DNA from: Deltaproteobacteria bacterium
GTDB lineage: Bacteria; Desulfobacterota; Dissulfuribacteria; Dissulfuribacterales; DYLC01
Length of the DNA: 64,000 nt
NCBI GenBank assembly: GCA_028695735.1
Contig: JAQVIJ010000002.1
Coordinates: forward strand, 209,852-273,851
Direction: 5' to 3'
The position numbers and the translations under genes were made by a program. Position 1 is the first letter of the stretch, and the number at the start of each line of letters is the position of its first letter. Positions 26,937-36,380 of the stretch are shown here, piece after piece. The notes under the pieces are model-generated. The model was not told where the DNA came from. It did no database searches and worked only from the letters and a program-made list of their open reading frames with translations.

Positions 26937-28838
26937 ATGCAGAAGGATTTCACTTCACAGATTGAGGCATTGACGCGCATAAAGGAGCGGTTTGCGCCTC
27001 CGCAACGGGTTAAGGACAATGCCTATATCAAGGATTACGATGCCGTCTATGCCTATTCCATTCGGGATCCAGAGGGGTTTTGGGGCCAGATAGCCAATGA
27101 ATTGGAGTGGTTTGCCCCTTGGGAACGCGTGCGGGAGTTCAATCTGCCCGAGCACAAGTGGTTCGTGAACGGCAAGACCAATATCACCCTAAATGCCCTG
27201 GACCGCCATGCCAATTCCTGGAGGCGCAACAAGGTGGCCATCATCTGGCTTTCCGAGGACGGCAGGGAGGAGGTGGCCACCTACGGCCAGCTGCGCGACC
27301 GGGTGAATCAGTTCGCAAACGGCCTCAAGTCCAAGGGCATCAAAAAGGGTGATCGTGTCATCATCTACATGCCGTTGGTCATCGAAGGTGTGATCGCCAT
27401 GCTGGCCTGCGCCCGCATCGGCGCCATTCATTCCGTGGTGTATGCAGGCATGGGCGCCGGCTCCCTGCGCTCCCGTGTGGAGGACTCTAAGGCAAAGGCG
27501 GTGATCTGTGCGGACATAGGCTATAGAAGGGGCAAGGTGGTAAGGCTCAAGGAGACGGTGGATGAGGCCATCAAGGACCTGGACATGGTGGAAACCGTCA
27601 TCGTGTTCAGACGTCAGACCCCGCAGATAGAGTTGAGCGAGTGGGAAGAGGACTTCTGGGAGCTTTTGAGGGCCAATAGCCATAAGTGTGAACCTGAGGT
27701 CATGGACAGCGAGGACCCCCTCTTCATCCTCTATACCTCTGGCACCACCGGCAGGCCCAAGGGTGTGGTGCATGTGCACGGAGGCTTTATGGTGGGCACC
27801 TATTACCTCACCAAGGCCTTTTTTGATGTGAAGGATGCGGATGTCTATTGGTCCACCTCTGATATAGGCTGGATAGTGGGGCATTCCTACATCGTCTATG
27901 GCCCGCTCTGTGCAGGCGCTACCGTGCTCATTCGCGAGGGTTCGCCTGACTATCCTCACCCTGGTATAGTGTGGGAAAAGGTGCAGAAATACGGCGTATC
28001 CGTGATGTTTACTGCACCCACCGCCATTCGTATGTTTATGCGTTTTGGCAAGGAACACATCGAGAAGTTCGACCGTTCCACGCTGCGTATTCTGGCCTGT
28101 GCAGGCGAGCCGCTGAATCCAGAGGCATGGCGTTTTGCCCAGGAGGTGATTCTGGAAAACAACGGCCACTGTGTGGACAATTTCTGGCAGACCGAGGTTG
28201 CATCCCCTATTCTCGGCACCCTGCCTTCCATGTTCAACAAGCCTGGAAGGGCCGGAAAACCCATGCCAGGCGTGGTGGCTGATGTGGTGGATGAGAATGG
28301 CAATTCGGTGCCGGCAGGGCAGGGTGGCTATCTGGTTTTAAGACAGCCCCTTCCCTACATGATGCGCACCATTTACGGCAATCCTGAGCGTTATAAAGAG
28401 GTTTGGAGCAAGTTTCCAGGTTGCTATCAGACCGGTGATATAGCTGTCTGCGACGAGGATGGTTATTTTTCGGTATTAGGGAGGTCAGATGATGTCCTCA
28501 ATGTGGCTGGTCATAGAATCGGCACCGCCGATGTGGAAAACGCCCTGGTCGGGCATCCTGCGGTGGCGGAGGCCGCTGCCATAGGTATTCCTGACGAGAT
28601 CAAGGGCGAGGTAATCAAGGTGTTCGTGGTGCTGCGGGCTGGCAAGGAGGCATCGGAAGGGCTCAGAAAGTCCATTATTCAGCATGTGCGTATGGAATTG
28701 GGCCCCATTGCCACGCCGCAGGAGGTGGAATTTGTGGCCAAGCTGCCCAAGACCAGATCCGGCAAGATCATGCGCAGGCTGCTCAAGGCAGAGGAGCTTG
28801 GCCTGGAAAAAGGGGATACATCCACCCTGGAGGATTGA
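26937..28838 (+). CDS. acsA: Acetyl-CoA synthetase (AMP-forming)
   Basis: The 633-aa product has the ACS N-terminal region (NTYPLD-like part YSIRDPEGFWGQIANELEWFAPWERV), the nucleotide motif YTSGTTGRPKGVVHVHGG, STSDIGWIVGHSYIVYGPL, FWQTE, and the C-terminal lysine motif TRSGKIMRR that is a usual acetylation target. Converts acetate, ATP and CoA to acetyl-CoA. AGGAGG precedes the ATG. An upstream ATG at 26933 is out of frame. The length and motifs fit acetate- or propionate-CoA ligases; acetate is the likelier substrate. Confidence 0.93.
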   Translation: MQKDFTSQIEALTRIKERFAPPQRVKDNAYIKDYDAVYAYSIRDPEGFWGQIANELEWFAPWERVREFNLPEHKWFVNGKTNITLNALDRHANSWRRNKVAIIWLSEDGREEVATYGQLRDRVNQFANGLKSKGIKKGDRVIIYMPLVIEGVIAMLACARIGAIHSVVYAGMGAGSLRSRVEDSKAKAVICADIGYRRGKVVRLKETVDEAIKDLDMVETVIVFRRQTPQIELSEWEEDFWELLRANSHKCEPEVMDSEDPLFILYTSGTTGRPKGVVHVHGGFMVGTYYLTKAFFDVKDADVYWSTSDIGWIVGHSYIVYGPLCAGATVLIREGSPDYPHPGIVWEKVQKYGVSVMFTAPTAIRMFMRFGKEHIEKFDRSTLRILACAGEPLNPEAWRFAQEVILENNGHCVDNFWQTEVASPILGTLPSMFNKPGRAGKPMPGVVADVVDENGNSVPAGQGGYLVLRQPLPYMMRTIYGNPERYKEVWSKFPGCYQTGDIAVCDEDGYFSVLGRSDDVLNVAGHRIGTADVENALVGHPAVAEAAAIGIPDEIKGEVIKVFVVLRAGKEASEGLRKSIIQHVRMELGPIATPQEVEFVAKLPKTRSGKIMRRLLKAEELGLEKGDTSTLED

Positions 28839-28864
28839 ACAGGGTGCATTCTTAGGAGGCTTAT

Positions 28865-29224
28865 ATGAAAAGGATGGTCTTTTCTCTGGCAGTTGTCCTG
28901 TGTTGGGCGGTTTTGGAACTTTCCTTACCCACGGTCAGCCATGGATTTTTGGCCTATGGTGAAAGAAGACCTCCAAGGCCGGCGCCTCATTGTGTATGGA
29001 TAGATGGTTTCTATACCCGTGAAGGTTATTTCATTCCAGGGCATTGGAGCTGTAATGGACCGCCGAGACACGGCAGGACCTGGGTGCCTGGTTATTATGA
29101 GGATGAACACCGCTGGCGGAATGGATACTGGGATACGGTGCCGCCCCGGCCCCATAGAAAGGCCATCTGGGTGCCAGGTCACTTTGATCTGCGCGGGAGA
29201 TGGGTGCCAGGGCACTGGGAGTAG
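28865..29224 (+). CDS. Small exported WXXGXW-repeat protein
   Basis: The 119-aa product begins with a signal peptide (MVFSLAVVLCWAVLELSLPTVSHG). Repeated aromatic motifs follow: FIPGHWSCNG, TWVPGYYED, WRNGYWD, IWVPGHFD and WVPGHWE, the WXXGXW (YXWGXW-type) repeat seen in many exported proteobacterial proteins of unknown role. GGAGG lies 7 nt upstream. It is followed after 3 bp by the creatininase-like gene. Confidence 0.8.
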   Translation: MKRMVFSLAVVLCWAVLELSLPTVSHGFLAYGERRPPRPAPHCVWIDGFYTREGYFIPGHWSCNGPPRHGRTWVPGYYEDEHRWRNGYWDTVPPRPHRKAIWVPGHFDLRGRWVPGHWE

Positions 29225-29227
29225 CAA

Positions 29228-29947
29228 ATGATAGTTGAAGAGATTACCATGCCTGCCTTTGAGGCTGGCCTCAAGCAGACCAGAAGCGCCATTTTGCCTG
29301 TGGGCTCTGTGGAGGAACACGGGGCCCACCTGCCTTTGGGCACTGACACCATTCATGTCTATGAATTGGCCAAAAAGACCGCTTCCTTGCGGCCCGTGTT
29401 CGTACTTCCTCCCCTGTGGTATGGCCTGTGCCGCAGTACCAGCCAACATGCAGGCACAGTGGGAGTAACTGGCCTGAATCTCAGGGCCTTTGTGCTGGAC
29501 ATCATCTCCTCACTCTACGGCCAGGGTATTCGCAACTTAGTGCTGATTTCAGGTCATGCGGGCGGCACTCACATGGCCTTTTTGGTGGATGCAGGAGAAG
29601 AGGCCATCTCGCGCTTTTTAGATATGAAAATCGCCGTGTTGTCGGTCCTGGACCTGTTAAAGGATGTCCCTTCCGGTCTTCTCGAAACTCCAGGGGACAG
29701 CCACGCGGGAGAGGTGGAGACGGCCTTGATGCTGCACCTGCGGCCCGACCATGTTCAGGGCACAAGCCCTCGAGAGTTTCCATCGTTTCCACCCTTCATA
29801 TTGAGCCGCAACAAGCGCAGGTTTTGGCCAAACGGTGTATGGGGCGATCCAGCCAAGGCCACGGTGCAAAAGGGTGAGGCCTTATTGGAACATGAGGTAA
29901 AGGGCCTGATGAATTTGTTGAACACATTGGAAGGATTTAACGATTGA
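29228..29947 (+). CDS. Creatininase-family amidohydrolase
   Basis: The 239-aa product has ILPVGSVEEHGAHLPLGTDT (metal ligands Glu, His, Asp), ISGHAGGTHMAF (His), and DSHAGEVETALML (His and Glu), which are the creatininase-fold metal-site motifs. Members open amides in creatinine, formamidopyrimidines or mycofactocin precursors. Nothing here points to one substrate. Translation starts at an ATG preceded by GGGAG inside the end of the upstream gene. Confidence 0.85.
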   Translation: MIVEEITMPAFEAGLKQTRSAILPVGSVEEHGAHLPLGTDTIHVYELAKKTASLRPVFVLPPLWYGLCRSTSQHAGTVGVTGLNLRAFVLDIISSLYGQGIRNLVLISGHAGGTHMAFLVDAGEEAISRFLDMKIAVLSVLDLLKDVPSGLLETPGDSHAGEVETALMLHLRPDHVQGTSPREFPSFPPFILSRNKRRFWPNGVWGDPAKATVQKGEALLEHEVKGLMNLLNTLEGFND

Positions 29948-29974
29948 AGGATCTATGAAAGAAAGGTGGTAATC

Positions 29975-30475
29975 GTGAAGAAAAATTTAACCAAGCTGCA
30001 ATTAGTCGTCATCTTGTTGTTTTCGTTGTTTTTTTCAGCCTGTCAGGGTAATGCCGGCTCAACCAGGGCCCCTGACTTCACCCTGCTGGATGTCAATTCC
30101 AAAATGGTGAACCTCTCCGACTTCAAGGGCAAGATGGTGTTGATCAACTTTTTTGCCACATATTGTCCGCCTTGCAGGGCCGAGATTCCGGATTTTATCA
30201 AGCTTCAGGATAAATACAGGGATAAGGGTTTCGTTGTGGTGGGCATCTCCACGGATGAGGACTGGAAGGAGGTTCTGCCGGATTTCATCAAGAGAAAGGG
30301 CATGAACTATCCGGTTCTTATCGCCACATCCAAGGTGGTGAAGGATTATGGCAATGTGTATGCCCTGCCGACATCCTTCCTTTTGGATAAGGAGCACAAT
30401 ATCATCAAGAAATTTACAGGAATGATCTCCGAGAGTGAACTGGAGCCGTTGATAATCGGGTCTCTGGCGAAATGA
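29975..30475 (+). CDS. TlpA/ResA-like thioredoxin lipoprotein
   Basis: The 166-aa start at GTG 29975, after AGGTGG, gives a clean lipoprotein signal ending FSAC (Cys23). A GTG at 29966 is also in frame. A thioredoxin fold follows with the active site TYCPPCRAEIP and the cis-proline loop YALPTSFLLD. It is likely anchored in the membrane and reduces disulfides in the periplasm, as in cytochrome c maturation. No cytochrome gene is adjacent. Confidence 0.88.
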   Translation: MKKNLTKLQLVVILLFSLFFSACQGNAGSTRAPDFTLLDVNSKMVNLSDFKGKMVLINFFATYCPPCRAEIPDFIKLQDKYRDKGFVVVGISTDEDWKEVLPDFIKRKGMNYPVLIATSKVVKDYGNVYALPTSFLLDKEHNIIKKFTGMISESELEPLIIGSLAK

Positions 30476-30479
30476 AAGT

Positions 30480-30560
30480 AAAGGGAACCTCCAAAAGTGG
30501 CATTTTCGTTCAAGGGCAAGGCATGATGAAGGCGGAAAGGCAATTTCAGGAGGTTTCTTG
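30480..30560. repeat. Imperfect palindromic interspersed element
   Basis: The left arm AAGGGAACCTCCAAAAGTGG and the right arm, which reads CAAGAAACCTCCTGAAATTG on the other strand, are inverted copies. They fill the gap before argJ. Related arms occur at about 3446-3465, 36979-37000 and 43780-43799. Confidence 0.5.
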
Positions 30561-30577
30561 AATCGAAAGGGGTGATT

Positions 30578-31777
30578 ATGGAAGTCAAGGGTTTTTTGGC
30601 CGGTGCCGTAAAGGCAGGCATCAAATATGAAAACAGATTGGACCTGGCCATGATCTTTGCCCAGAGTCCTGCGGTCATAGCAGGGGTCTTTACAAAAAAT
30701 GAGATCAAGGCAGCCCCTGTGATCATGGGCATGAAGCGCCTGGCCTTTGGAAGACCTGTGGCCAGGGCCCTGGTGGTGAACAGCGGCAATGCCAATGCCT
30801 GCACAGGCACTCAGGGCCTGAAGGATGTGGTGCAGACCATGCAGTTGGCGGCCGATGCCTTAAAGATAGACAGCCGTGAGGTCTTTGTGTGTTCCACAGG
30901 GGTGATCGGTGCGCCCATGCCCATGGAGCGCATCGAAAGGGCCATGCCTGAGTTGGTAAACAGCCTGAGGCCAGATGGGTTTGATGCCTTTTCTCAGGCC
31001 ATTTTGACCACGGATTCCCATGCCAAGGTCAGTGAGCGCATGGTGCAACTAACTGAGAAGACAGGCAAAATACTGGGGATTGCCAAGGGTGCGGGCATGA
31101 TAGGGCCTGTGTTGGGGCCTCCTCATGCCACCATGCTGGTCTTTTTGCTCACAGACCTGGCCTTGGAGCCTGATTTTGCCCAAAAGGCATTGAATCAGGC
31201 TGCCGATGCCTCTTTTAATCGCATATTGGTGGATGGCGATACCAGCACCAATGATACGGTCTATCTCCTGGCAAGTGGCGCCCTGGAAAACACACCCATC
31301 TCGGAAACCCTTGCCGAGGCTGCGGCATTTCAGGAGGCATTGAGCCAGGTCTGTGAGGAACTGGCCTTGATGATCGTAAAGGACGGCGAGGGTGCTGGCA
31401 TGGCAGTGACCATTCAAGTAGAGGGCTGCCGCACTCAAGAGGAGGCTCAAATCATCAGCCGCACCATTGCCCAGTCGCCTCTGGTCAAGACCGCCTTTTT
31501 CGGCAGGGATCCCAACTGGGGCAGAGTCCTGGCTGCGGCCGGAAGGGCTGGTGTGGCCTTGAATCCGGATACCATTCAGCTCTTCATAGACGACATTCAG
31601 ATAGTGAAAGACGGTTGTGGCGTTGGAAGTGAGGCAGAGCTTCAGGCCAAAGGGCGTATGAGGCTTTCGGAGTGGACTCTGCGTCTGAACTTAGGGCTTG
31701 GAGAGGCCGCCCATAGCGTCATCACATGTGATCTTTCCGTAGATTATGTCAAAATCAACGCAGATTATCGCACATAG
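30578..31777 (+). CDS. argJ: Glutamate N-acetyltransferase / amino-acid acetyltransferase ArgJ
   Basis: The 399-aa ATG at 30578 follows AAAGGGG. A GTG two codons earlier is possible. [12 protein letters not shown] and [25 protein letters not shown] are the ArgJ landmarks. The Thr of ATML is the self-cleavage site and nucleophile that yields alpha and beta chains. [18 protein letters not shown] lies in the beta chain. Recycles the acetyl group from N-acetylornithine to glutamate in arginine synthesis. The usual MAP-type segment before ATML reads GPPH here. Its 3' end overlaps the next gene by 32 bp. Confidence 0.94.
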   Translation: MEVKGFLAGAVKAGIKYENRLDLAMIFAQSPAVIAGVFTKNEIKAAPVIMGMKRLAFGRPVARALVVNSGNANACTGTQGLKDVVQTMQLAADALKIDSREVFVCSTGVIGAPMPMERIERAMPELVNSLRPDGFDAFSQAILTTDSHAKVSERMVQLTEKTGKILGIAKGAGMIGPVLGPPHATMLVFLLTDLALEPDFAQKALNQAADASFNRILVDGDTSTNDTVYLLASGALENTPISETLAEAAAFQEALSQVCEELALMIVKDGEGAGMAVTIQVEGCRTQEEAQIISRTIAQSPLVKTAFFGRDPNWGRVLAAAGRAGVALNPDTIQLFIDDIQIVKDGCGVGSEAELQAKGRMRLSEWTLRLNLGLGEAAHSVITCDLSVDYVKINADYRT

Positions 31778-33353
31778 TTCAAAAACTGCTCAAAATCAAA
31801 GCCTTCAGGCATTAGAGCTTCAGGCCTTGTATGAGATCTCCATGCTCATCGGCAAGGCAGTGGACCTGGAGGTCACGCTTTATGAGATTCTAAAGACCCT
31901 GCATGACACCCTGCAGATGGAGCGCGCTACCCTGGTTCTGCTGGATAAAACCAGTGAAAAGTTGAAGATCAAGGCCTCCTATGGCCTTACAAAAGAGGAG
32001 GAGGCCAGGGGTGTCTATGAGCTGGGCGAAGGAATTACTGGTCAGGTCTTCAAGAATGTCTGTCCCTTTGTGGTGCCTGATATTCGAAATGAGCCCATGT
32101 TTTTAAACAGGACGCGCTCTCGGGACCACCTCCTCACCAAAGAAAAGCTCTCGTTTATAGGTGTGCCGGTGGTATTGAACAATGCGCCCATAGGCGTGCT
32201 CTCCGTGGACAGGCTCTTTGGCCCTGAGGTGTCCTTTGAAGAGGATATTCGTTTTTTGACCGTAGTGGCCACGCTCATCGCCCAGTTTTTCCGCCTGAAT
32301 CAGGCCATTCATCTGAAAGAAGAGCTGCTCATAGAGGAAAATCGTAGTCTCAAGGCCGAGATACAGGCGCGCTACGGCACACACAACATCATCGGCGTCA
32401 GCAAGGCCATCAGGGATGTGTTGTTGTCAGTGGAGCGGGTGGCACAGAGCAGGGCGACGGTGCTCATCTCAGGGGAGTCAGGGACCGGCAAGGAGCTGGT
32501 GGCCAGGGCTGTGCACAATGCCAGTCCGCGAAAGGCCGGGCCATTCATCAAGGTCAACTGTGCGGCCTTGCCTGCTGAACTGCTGGAAAGCGAGCTTTTC
32601 GGCCATGAAAGGGGTGCCTTTACAGGTGCCGTGGGCCTGAAAAAGGGCAGGTTTGAGTTGGCGGACGGCGGCACCATCTTTCTGGATGAGATCGGCGAAC
32701 TGCCCCTTTCCCTTCAGCCCAAACTCTTAAGGGTGCTTCAGGAATATGAATTTGAAAGGGTAGGCGGAACCAACACCATTCATGTGGATGTACGGGTCAT
32801 CGCTGCCACCAACCGCACCTTGGAGGACGCCATTCAACAGGGGATGTTTCGAGCCGATCTCTACTACCGTCTAAATGTCGTGCCCATTCTCTTGCCACCC
32901 CTTCGAAACAGGCCTGAGGACATTTTGCCCTTGACCGACTTTTTTCTCAAAAAATATTGCCAGATGCACGGTCGCTCCATCACCCTTTCGCCGGCTGTCT
33001 TGCAGGCATTCATGGCCTATTCCTGGCCTGGAAACGTGCGGGAGCTCCAGAATTTTGTGGAGCGGCTGGTGATCATGAGTGAAAGCGATGTGGTGGAACT
33101 GCATGCCCTGCCGCCGTTTTTACAGAATGCATGCAAATGCGGTTACGAGATAGCACAGGAGGTTTCAGGCGCTGGCCAAGGCCGCTCCATGCCGGAGTCC
33201 ATTCAGATGCTGGAACGCCGAAAGATATTGGATGCCCTGCACAGAAACCGCTGGGTGCAGTCAAGGGCCGCCAAGGAGTTGGGGCTCACTCTGCGCCAAA
33301 TCGGGTATAAGATCAAAAAATATGACATCAAGCCTGAGGATGTGGGGAGATAG
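31746..33353 (+). CDS. NifA-like GAF / sigma-54 activator
   Basis: The 535-aa product has a GAF domain (about 25-185, with [10 protein letters not shown] and [10 protein letters not shown]), a sigma-54 AAA+ domain (about 213-440) with GESGTGKE, the contact loop GAFTGA and [21 protein letters not shown], and a Fis-type helix-turn-helix at the C-terminus ([21 protein letters not shown]). The order is that of NifA-type activators, though no nitrogen-fixation gene is visible. Its start lies inside argJ. The target promoter is unknown. Confidence 0.9.
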   Translation: MSKSTQIIAHSSKTAQNQSLQALELQALYEISMLIGKAVDLEVTLYEILKTLHDTLQMERATLVLLDKTSEKLKIKASYGLTKEEEARGVYELGEGITGQVFKNVCPFVVPDIRNEPMFLNRTRSRDHLLTKEKLSFIGVPVVLNNAPIGVLSVDRLFGPEVSFEEDIRFLTVVATLIAQFFRLNQAIHLKEELLIEENRSLKAEIQARYGTHNIIGVSKAIRDVLLSVERVAQSRATVLISGESGTGKELVARAVHNASPRKAGPFIKVNCAALPAELLESELFGHERGAFTGAVGLKKGRFELADGGTIFLDEIGELPLSLQPKLLRVLQEYEFERVGGTNTIHVDVRVIAATNRTLEDAIQQGMFRADLYYRLNVVPILLPPLRNRPEDILPLTDFFLKKYCQMHGRSITLSPAVLQAFMAYSWPGNVRELQNFVERLVIMSESDVVELHALPPFLQNACKCGYEIAQEVSGAGQGRSMPESIQMLERRKILDALHRNRWVQSRAAKELGLTLRQIGYKIKKYDIKPEDVGR

Positions 33354-33366
33354 GTGCTCTAAACGT

Positions 33367-33382
33367 GATCTGTCCCCCATTT
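33367..33382. repeat. 16-bp direct repeat, left flank of the RM cassette
   Basis: GATCTGTCCCCCATTT here matches GATCTGTCCCCTATTT at 35431-35446 in 15 of 16 positions and in the same orientation. The two copies bracket the restriction-modification genes. Confidence 0.6.
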
Positions 33383-33396
33383 CATATACTGGAGTA

Positions 33397-34710
33397 ATGC
33401 TATTGAAAACCTTGCATAAAATTATAAATGGTGATAGCAGACAGATGAATCTTTTACCTGACAGATCTGTTCACCTCGTCATCACTTCACCCCCTTATTG
33501 GCAACTCAAAGATTATGGATCAGACGAACAAATTGGCTTTAATGAAAGTTACGAGAACTATATAAATAATCTAAATCTTGTGTGGAAAGAGTGCCATAGG
33601 GTGTTGTATCCTGGTTGCCGACTCTGTATTAATATTGGCGATCAATTTGCTCGTTCTGTTTATTATGGGCGATATAAAGTCATTCCCATCAGAACAGAAA
33701 TAATAAAATTTTGTGAGACCATCGGTTTTGACTATATGGGTGCAATTATCTGGCAGAAAGTTACAACAACCAATACAACAGGCGGCGCTACGATAATGGG
33801 AAGCTTTCCCTATCCACGCAATGGTATTTTAAAACTTGATTATGAATTCATTTTGATCTTTAAAAAATTAGGTAATCCGCCTAAACCAACCACTGAGCAG
33901 AAGAAATTATCTGCAATGACCAAAGATGAATGGAATATATATTTTTCTGGTCACTGGAATTTTGCAGGTGTAAAACAAAACGGCCATCTTGCCATGTTCC
34001 CAGAAGAATTGCCAGCAAGATTAATAAAAATGTTTTCTTTCGTAGGCGATACCATATTAGACCCGTTTCTTGGTAGTGGAACTACTTCCCTTGCGGCACG
34101 AAATTTAGATAGAAACTCAGTAGGATATGAAATTAATACTGCATTTATGTCTAATATAAAAGAAAAACTGAAGGTAAAACAATCTGATCTTGCAGGGACT
34201 GAATATATATTTTTAACGGATAGCGTAAAGACTGACCTTAATAGAGAAATAGCAGAATTACCCTATATTTTTAAAGACCCACATAAACTTGATAAAAAGA
34301 TAGACCCAAAGAAATTACAGTTTGGTTCTCGGATTGACCAAAATAGCAGTGCAGAACGGCAAGAATATTATACTGTAAAAGAAATTCTTAGTCCTGTTCT
34401 ACTCAAACTAAATAACAATTTAGTTATTCGATTGCTTGGCATAAAAGAGAAGAAAATTGTCAATGGCGAAGCGATGAAATTTCTTAAAGAAAAGATTAAT
34501 GGTCAGAAAGTTTTTTTTAAATTTGACAATAAAAAATACGACGAACAAAACACATTGCTCTGTTATTTGTATTTAAAAAACAAAACATTTATAAATGCCC
34601 ATTTACTAAAAGAAGGACTGGCAGAAGTTGATACGACCATTGATTTTAAATACAAAAATAAATTTTTAAGCATAGGAGAAAAAATGAGGTGGCTAAAGAG
34701 TGGATATTAA
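33397..34710 (+). CDS. Beta-class DNA methyltransferase (probable m4C) with SNase-like tail
   Basis: From ATG 33397 the product is 437 aa. TTG 33403 has better spacing from GGAG and may be the true start. TSPPYW (30-35) precedes DPFLGSGTT (222-230), the motif IV to motif I order of beta-class methyltransferases. SPPY is typical of N4-cytosine enzymes. Residues about 340-437 resemble a staphylococcal-nuclease-like domain (VIRLLGIKE, GEAMKFLKEKINGQKVFFKF, INAHLLKEGLAEV), but the DxPE and GR catalytic residues appear as IKEKK and NT, so it is probably inactive. The gene overlaps the MjaI-like endonuclease. It is AT-rich compared with both neighbours. Confidence 0.9.
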   Translation: MLLKTLHKIINGDSRQMNLLPDRSVHLVITSPPYWQLKDYGSDEQIGFNESYENYINNLNLVWKECHRVLYPGCRLCINIGDQFARSVYYGRYKVIPIRTEIIKFCETIGFDYMGAIIWQKVTTTNTTGGATIMGSFPYPRNGILKLDYEFILIFKKLGNPPKPTTEQKKLSAMTKDEWNIYFSGHWNFAGVKQNGHLAMFPEELPARLIKMFSFVGDTILDPFLGSGTTSLAARNLDRNSVGYEINTAFMSNIKEKLKVKQSDLAGTEYIFLTDSVKTDLNREIAELPYIFKDPHKLDKKIDPKKLQFGSRIDQNSSAERQEYYTVKEILSPVLLKLNNNLVIRLLGIKEKKIVNGEAMKFLKEKINGQKVFFKFDNKKYDEQNTLLCYLYLKNKTFINAHLLKEGLAEVDTTIDFKYKNKFLSIGEKMRWLKSGY

Positions 34711-35321
34711 ATAGCGCAATGAACAGGTTTCAACTGAATTTCAAACGAAATGTCGGTCCAACTTCTGAGAGTATTCGACAGTGCGCTCCTAAAACAATTG
34801 AAGAATGGCGTGAATATTACTTTAAAAATGTAAAATCAAAAGAACATATTGAAAGCCTTGGTAAGAAACTCTATATAAAAATCACGGAAGTCATACAAGC
34901 TGAAGTAGAAGAAATAACAGAGCAAGATTGTATTGATTATATGATTCAACTCGTTATTGATCGAACTTTTGATGGTTATCGAACTGAAATCAAAACAATT
35001 TATGGACAACTTGAGAAAGAGATTGGAATAAAAATAGAACCAGCACCGGATGAATGGGACAGACTTTACAATGTTGACTTCTTTATAAAAATTAAAGACA
35101 AATTTATTGGAATACAGATAAAACCAGTTAATCAGGGTATTCAGCTTTCTCAGATATTTAAAGAAAAAAGTCTGCAACAAGAAACCCACAAAAAATTCTC
35201 TGCAAAATTTGGGGGAAAAGTGTTTTATATTTATTCTTCAAAGTCTGGTGATAAAAAGGTGATAGTCAATAGGGAAGTAATTGGAGAGATACAACAGGCA
35301 ATTGAAGAGTTAAAAAAATAA
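34689..35321 (+). CDS. MjaI-family type II restriction endonuclease
   Basis: The 210-aa GTG start at 34689 lies inside the methyltransferase end, after AGGAG. MAKEWILN followed by NRFQLNFKRNVGPTSESIR, then KITEVIQAEVEEITEQDCIDYM and IKIEPAPDEWDRLYNVDFFIKI, is the pattern of the MjaI family. The D in YNVDFF and the QIK of IGIQIKPVN are plausible parts of a PD-(D/E)XK site. MjaI itself cuts CTAG and its partner makes m4C; the same specificity is inferred here, not shown. The gene is very AT-rich. Confidence 0.85.
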   Translation: MAKEWILNSAMNRFQLNFKRNVGPTSESIRQCAPKTIEEWREYYFKNVKSKEHIESLGKKLYIKITEVIQAEVEEITEQDCIDYMIQLVIDRTFDGYRTEIKTIYGQLEKEIGIKIEPAPDEWDRLYNVDFFIKIKDKFIGIQIKPVNQGIQLSQIFKEKSLQQETHKKFSAKFGGKVFYIYSSKSGDKKVIVNREVIGEIQQAIEELKK

Positions 35322-35430
35322 GTAGGGAAATAGCGAAAACCAAAAAGGACAGACTCACTATTGAAATGCTCATCGCCCCCAGATATTGGCCAAGGGCAGA
35401 ACGTGGTCATCTTTCGCCCATTTTTTACAA

Positions 35431-35446
35431 GATCTGTCCCCTATTT
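35431..35446. repeat. 16-bp direct repeat, right flank of the RM cassette
   Basis: Copy of the 33367-33382 repeat with one mismatch. It reaches 6 bp into the end of the pseudouridine synthase gene. Confidence 0.6.
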
Positions 35447-36373
35447 ACCGAATAAGATACTGATCAGCTCTCTCATGTCTTCAGGCGGTTCCACGGTCCA
35501 TTCCATGGGTTGTTGCGAGACTGGGTGCAGGATGCGCAGCCGGTATGAGTGAAGTGCATGCCGAACGACCTTTATTTCCTCTCCATTTATATGGATGGTC
35601 ATGGGACCGCCGTAAAGGCTGTCTCCCAGAAGCGGATGCCCGATATGGGCCATGTGCACGCGAATCTGATGGGTCCTGCCGGTATGCAGCCGAACGGATA
35701 CAAGGCTTGCCGTCTGATGGTGCCTTAAGCGTTTCCATTCCGTTACCGCCTGCCTGCCGTTTGTCACCACCGCCATCTTTTTGCGATGCACCGGATGCCT
35801 GCCCAACTGCGTCTGAATGATGCCTGACAGGTCCATCATCTCCCCTTTGACCAGGGCGAGATAGGTTTTTTGTACCAGACGTCCCTTGAACTGGGCCATG
35901 AGTTCGTTGTGGCTATGGTCGTTTTTGGCTATCACCATCAGGCCTGAGGTGTCTTTGTCTAACCGGTGCACGATGCCGGGGCGGACAGTGCCTCCTATGC
36001 CGGACAGATCAGTGCAGTGGTGCAACAGGCCGTGTACCAGTGTATCCGCTTCTTGACCTGCACCTGGATGGACTACGAGTCCGGCTGGTTTGTTGATGAC
36101 GGCTATGTGCTCGTCTTCATGAATGATTTCGAGCTCCATGGAGACTGGTTGAAGTTTTAGTGGGACAGGTGGCGGAATTGCAAGGGATATGGAATCGCCT
36201 GCCTTTACCTTGTGGCTGCGTGTTGACACAGGGAATCCGTTGAGCATGACTTGACCTGTTTCCATGAGTTGCTGAATACGGGAGCGGGAGATATGGGGGC
36301 AGACAATGGTCAGATATCTGTCGAGACGCTCACCCTGATGGAGCGGGGAAACACGGAATGTATGTGTTTCCAT
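35441..36373 (-). CDS. rluD: RluA/RluD-family 23S rRNA pseudouridine synthase
   Basis: The 310-aa product has an N-terminal S4 domain (GERLDRYLTIVCPHISRSRIQQLMETGQVMLNG). The catalytic domain contains GIVHRLDKDTSGLMVIAKN (catalytic Asp), LVKG and the RTHQIRVHMAHIGHPLLGDSLYGG motif. S4 plus these motifs fits RluD or RluC; RluD is the usual single-copy form in this group, so the symbol is provisional. Modifies uridines in helix 69 of 23S rRNA if RluD. Its start is 8 bp after the carD stop on the same strand. Confidence 0.88.
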   Translation of the reverse strand: METHTFRVSPLHQGERLDRYLTIVCPHISRSRIQQLMETGQVMLNGFPVSTRSHKVKAGDSISLAIPPPVPLKLQPVSMELEIIHEDEHIAVINKPAGLVVHPGAGQEADTLVHGLLHHCTDLSGIGGTVRPGIVHRLDKDTSGLMVIAKNDHSHNELMAQFKGRLVQKTYLALVKGEMMDLSGIIQTQLGRHPVHRKKMAVVTNGRQAVTEWKRLRHHQTASLVSVRLHTGRTHQIRVHMAHIGHPLLGDSLYGGPMTIHINGEEIKVVRHALHSYRLRILHPVSQQPMEWTVEPPEDMRELISILFGK

Positions 36374-36380
36374 GGGGTGT

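Noticed and set aside
33232-33396. Methyltransferase start at 33232
   Set aside because: The extra residues read through the end of the sigma-54 activator in another frame and do not resemble methyltransferases.
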